A DNA stretch of 64,000 nucleotides. It comes from Brachionus manjavacas. Its lineage: Eukaryota > Rotifera > Eurotatoria > Ploima > Brachionidae. Position numbers and translations under genes: made by a program. Shown here piece by piece: positions 60,301-64,000 of the stretch; position 1 is the first letter of the stretch, and every line of letters begins with the position of its first letter. Under the pieces are notes generated by a model. The model was not told the origin of the DNA and did no database searches. It saw nothing but the letters and a program-made list of their open reading frames with translations. The stretch is from assembly GCA_019054805.1 (NCBI GenBank), contig JAHQIY010000014.1, forward strand, positions 1,426,001-1,490,000. Reading direction: 5' to 3'.

Positions 60301-63300
60301 TATTGAACTGATTGCTTAATTTTTTTATTTCTTCCTCTTGTTCATTTTTATATTTATTAACCCAGTGGAAATAAAGCAAGTATCTTTGAGTGTAATCAAG
60401 TCGCCAAATATTGGCACAATTTTCAATCAGATTCAAGTCAATGTTTGAATATTGAAACGAAGTTTTTGTGAAAATTTTTTCTAAAGTTGTTTCTAATTTT
60501 TCAAAATCAGCGTCTTGTACTTTTTTTCCTTTTTTTATTTTCCAGCTTCCATGTTTTGAATTGTTCTTTTGATTTCTGTATCTTTTAATCATATCATATA
60601 GTTCTTCTTTTTTCAATAGTTCCCTTGTATCGAGATTCAATTCTTTAATGGGTGTAATTTCATCAAAATTATCATCTAAAATTCTTTCTTTATTAAAATG
60701 ATCATCGTACTCTTTGAAATCGGGCTCAGCTGCATTTGGTTGCTCATTATTTTGAATAAATTCAAAAGATCCTTCTTCTTGGTCTTGGTCAGGGTTTAGA
60801 CCAGTTATAAATTGTCCATGTACTTCATCCGTCAATTCTAAATTTTCAAATAGCTCAAACAACTCCTCTTTGTCATAGTCAAGTAAACCAAGCCAATCAA
60901 TAAGATAAAAGTTTAGATCAATTTTTTTATTATTTTTTCCATAATTAATTATTAATTGCTCAAAATGCATTGGATTAATGTAATTTTTAAGTTTTTGAAT
61001 TGTTAAAATCGCTTGGCAATTAAAGATTAGATCCAATTTTATTGAAAGAGAAGCTATTTTTTCTTTTAAATCTGATATTATTCGATATTGATTTACAATA
61101 TTATAATAAATAGTTCTTTCAATTTGACGTTTGCTCTTTAAATTTCTTTTCAAATTTTTAAGTAAAAAAGGCTCCAAATTTTCGGATTTACACCGACCAC
61201 CAACACGAACAACGCCACTATCTAATTTGCATTCATTTATGCAATACTCCAAAAATTGATCCAATGCATGGTTCGTATAGCAAATCATTAGAATTGGCTT
61301 GTGCCTTTCATTCGGCTTGTTCCACCATGAGTGTTTGTTATCCAGCAGAAATTTGACAAGCTTAACGCCTAAAAAGGTTTTTCCAGTACCGGGTGGTCTT
61401 CAAAAAAAATATTTATTATTCAATAGCTTAAATTGATATTTAAATTTTAAGTATTTATTTTTTTTAAATTGAAAAAATATAAGACAATTAATTAGGCGAT
61501 GTTTTTTGAAATTGCAATACAAAATAAATAAATGCTACTAGTCAATGCATGCAATATCAATATTTAATCTATATATGCTTTAAGGAAAAATTGCAATATA
61601 GGAAAAATTGCAATCTCGATTTGCATTGACACAAAAATAGTCTTTAAAAATTAAATTAAAAATATCTAAGTTTCAATGTTTTTTCTACTCGAAATAATTT
61701 TTTACTTCAGGAATATTAAGTTCTGTGAAATGTTTAATGTTATTAGTAAATTTGTTTAAAATTAGGCTTATTACAAATTATTTCATTTTCTACATTAAGC
61801 TGTTTTGAAATGAAAATAAATATTATCTGATATTTCTAAGATCGAATTGAAACAAACTTCACAACAGCAGATATCATGTTGTATTATTTTTTCAATTTCT
61901 CCCCGTATTTGCAAAGGAATTATCGATGTTTTTTTATAAAAGCAAACTAATGATTTTTTTAAAAAGAGTTCATTCTCCTATTTTCTTCTTTTATCTAATA
62001 AATAAAACTAAAGAAAAAATTTTAAATTTAATGATTATAATAACTATTATTTAGATTTAGATATTTTTTTTAATTTTCATTTATTTAAAATTTTTTTAAC
62101 TAGAAGGAGCTAATTTTCGAAAGAATTTTTCAAAAAAAAGCTTCACAATCCCAGATATTGAATTCTATTCAAAATTAATTTTACAGCTTAACATCATAGA
62201 AATAGTTTATTCAGTTCCAAAAATGGAGTTTTTACTAAAACATAAACAAATACGGCGGTGTTATTATCTTAAATTTTTGGATAAAATAGTTCATTAAGTT
62301 TATTTTTGGAAAATTAACTTTTACGTAAAAAATTGCATTTTGGAAATCAAGAAAAAATCTAGAAAAATCATCACAGTAAATTTTATACTAAAAATATTTT
62401 CATTTTTGCATAATATAATTCTTTATTTTAATCATTGCAGCAAACATTCTAATACACTTAATATGAAAAAAGTAAAAAACATCAAATTTGTATTTAAAAA
62501 TTCATTTTAGATCGTTAATTTAGCAAGAAATTTTAACGAATTTAGAAATCATTCAAGTCAAACATGTTAAATTAAACTTGATTAAAACTTGAATGTAAAA
62601 CTAAATTTTGATCAGTAATTTTTTAATAAAAATTCTATAAAAAAGAAAGTCCTACTGATTAAAAGAATAAATTCAAGAAAATTTTACCCTTGTATCAGAG
62701 CCAACTTGTTTGTCAAGGCTAATTGTATAGCTTCATATTGAGATTGATCTAGACGCATTTGCTCAGCCGATGGCCAACTTTTAATATTTGAAATAAAACA
62801 CTCTTTAACATTGGTAATTTTTTTATCTTGGTTAACAAGTACTGTGAAATCAACACAAGCTTCTTTTAAATATTTTGGTAAAGGCATCATTGCATTCTGG
62901 CAATAAACTAAATTTTCTTTGAAAGGAAAACTTTCCTCGCCTTCTCTTTTAAAAGTTTTCAATGCCTTTAAAACATGCTTGTAGGACTCAAAAAACGCCG
63001 AAGTTTCCAGCATTATATAAGATTTGCCAAACTCTGGATAACTAATGACTTCGCCCGCTTCAAAATCAAATTTTACATTAAAGCAGCCTTTTTTTCTTAG
63101 CTCGTTCTCATCTCTTTCACAAACAATGCCAATCAAACACTCATTGAGAAAATAGTCTGAACTAAAACAAATCAGTGAACCATAAATCAAGCGTTTTGAT
63201 GTCTCCCAATTGATTGACTTGATCTTTTCATTATCTAACTGCATCACATAAACAATTCCTTGTCCACTTGTTGTCACATTTATACAAGACACATCAAAAT

Positions 63301-64000
63301 ATGTGTTCAAATATTGGATTTTTTTTATCTTAGTTATAATCTGTTTGGTAAGTTCGGCACCTTTTTTGTGCTTTTGGACAATTTCTTTGAATTCAGATAA
63401 GCCTTCGCGAAGAGGTCTCATAAAATCTTCCCTCAACAGTCTAAACTGAACATCCAAATAATGATGTACATCTTTGTAGCTTCCATTGGTGATGTTTCTT
63501 CTCAAAAATGTTTCTTGATTGTTCAAAATGTCATCCAAAGATGGAACTATGCTCATTGTTGTAAAGTCTTCGTCAGGTTCCTCATCTTCGTTCTCAATGT
63601 TTTTAAATGTTTTGTTTTTTCTTTTTAATAAATTATCTAAAATTTCTGTTTCCACTTTTTGAATATTGTCAAACAGTGATTTTAGTTCCTCATTTGGTAT
63701 TCTATTCAAGACCAGCAATTCGAGTCGATCTTTCATTGGGCCTATTGAATGAAGATTGTTTTCATTTACATTCAAAATTTCAATTAATAATTTCAGGGCC
63801 AGTCTTATCAAATTGATGTTGTAGCCAGAATGAGTTCTTTCGTTGACAGAATTGTACAATAATGTCTTGAAAAAATTTGAATCTGCTATTTTAGTAGATA
63901 GCTCTCTTAATTTAGTAGGCATAGAATTGCATTCGAATGACTTTACAAAAGAAAAAGTCAAATCATGAATAAGCTTTTCTCCCATTCGATCAGCATTTAG
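57396..64000 (-). CDS. ZNFX1: ZNFX1-like helicase with NFX1-type zinc fingers (partial; two apparent frameshifts)
   Basis: An SF1 helicase of the UPF1-like group acting in RNA surveillance, antiviral sensing and, in worms, small-RNA inheritance. The 5' end lies beyond the window. The upstream exon (62688 to the edge) ends in NKLALIQG, and a 1290-bp intron, unusually long here, interrupts Walker A (GPPGTGKT is completed at 61397). Helicase motifs: VVEEAAEVFEAH-type motif II (EEAA), GDHVQLRPNPAVY, NNQHRMRPEIS, VDNYQGEENDIILLSLVRS and VALSRARHGLFVIGN. Then come repeated NFX1-type C-x..CGH..C units (for example CGHVCALKCHG, CGHKCSVPCSKQCEPC). The C-terminus has WYKCPNGHVYCIGECGGAM and CPDCKAEIGG. 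The frame breaks at an A6 run (59446-59451) and an A5 run (58992-58996). One base fewer in each would restore a normal protein, so sequencing error or recent mutation are both possible. Confidence 0.9.
61398..62687 (-). other. Long ZNFX1 intron
   Basis: The 1290-bp intron is about 25 times the local norm. Donor GTAAAA and acceptor GAAG are seen, and the phase-2 junction rebuilds GPPGTGKT. The content is AT-rich; I see no transposon or RNA inside it. Confidence 0.7.

Overview
The window is eukaryotic and almost certainly animal. It is very AT-rich. Reconstructed genes have many exons separated by uniformly tiny GT..AG introns, mostly about 48-55 bp, and the gene content is metazoan: iRhom, BRCA2 with BRC repeats, ABCD3, ZNFX1, a rhodopsin-like GPCR, PRIM1, SPCS1. 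AT-richness, tiny introns, many short retroelement remnants and YHYH-domain genes together suggest a monogonont rotifer such as Brachionus. That assignment is inference, not something the sequence proves.

Layout. 1-2.1 kb: AT-rich spacer and a LINE reverse-transcriptase scrap (-). 2.26-2.9 kb: two-exon CXorf65-like gene (-). 3.9-6.7 kb: 14-exon ABCD3/PMP70 gene (-) with a MITE in an intron. 7.1-10.35 kb and 19.3-22.5 kb: two tandem iRhom paralogues (+). Between them lies about 9 kb of transposon debris: LINE ORF1/ORF2 remains, a SWIM/AT-hook transposase tail split by a LINE, a decayed DD37E mariner and a LINE RT tail. 22.7-23.7 kb: thymidylate synthase (-). 25.1-26.7 kb: DNA primase small subunit (-). 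28.4-32.7 kb: a compact 12-exon BRCA2 (+). 34.7-36.5 kb: class A GPCR (-). 37.1-37.5 kb: YHYH remnant. 37.9-38.9 kb: transaldolase (-). 39.2 kb: tRNA-Lys(UUU). 40-44.5 kb: Ty3/gypsy and LINE remnants and a TIR element. 45.0-45.5 kb: second YHYH remnant (-). 45.5-49.1 kb: gene-poor AT-rich sequence. 49.1-55.1 kb: three retinol-dehydrogenase-like SDR genes (+,+,-) plus a small Cys-rich CaaX-box protein gene. 55.4-55.9 kb: SPCS1 built from four very small exons. 56.1-57.0 kb: third YHYH remnant. 57.4 kb to the window end: ZNFX1 (-), running off the edge and carrying two single-base homopolymer frameshifts.

Functionally, thymidylate synthase, primase and BRCA2 are neighbours with nucleotide/DNA-replication/repair roles, but they sit on both strands with over 1 kb spacing, so this is proximity rather than an operon. 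The most informative structure is the iRhom pair. Copy B contains a segment whose sequence, introns included, matches copy A. It starts in the middle of a MITE that is complete only in copy A, so a recent A-to-B transfer with a backward template jump is legible. No wholly new biological system was recognised. The best leads are this mosaic, the compact BRCA2 with a tRNA-Thr fragment in an intron and an exact BRC-repeat duplication, the decayed YHYH family, a 59-bp near-perfect palindrome, and a recurrent hairpin before the AATAA-rich tails of LINE ends.
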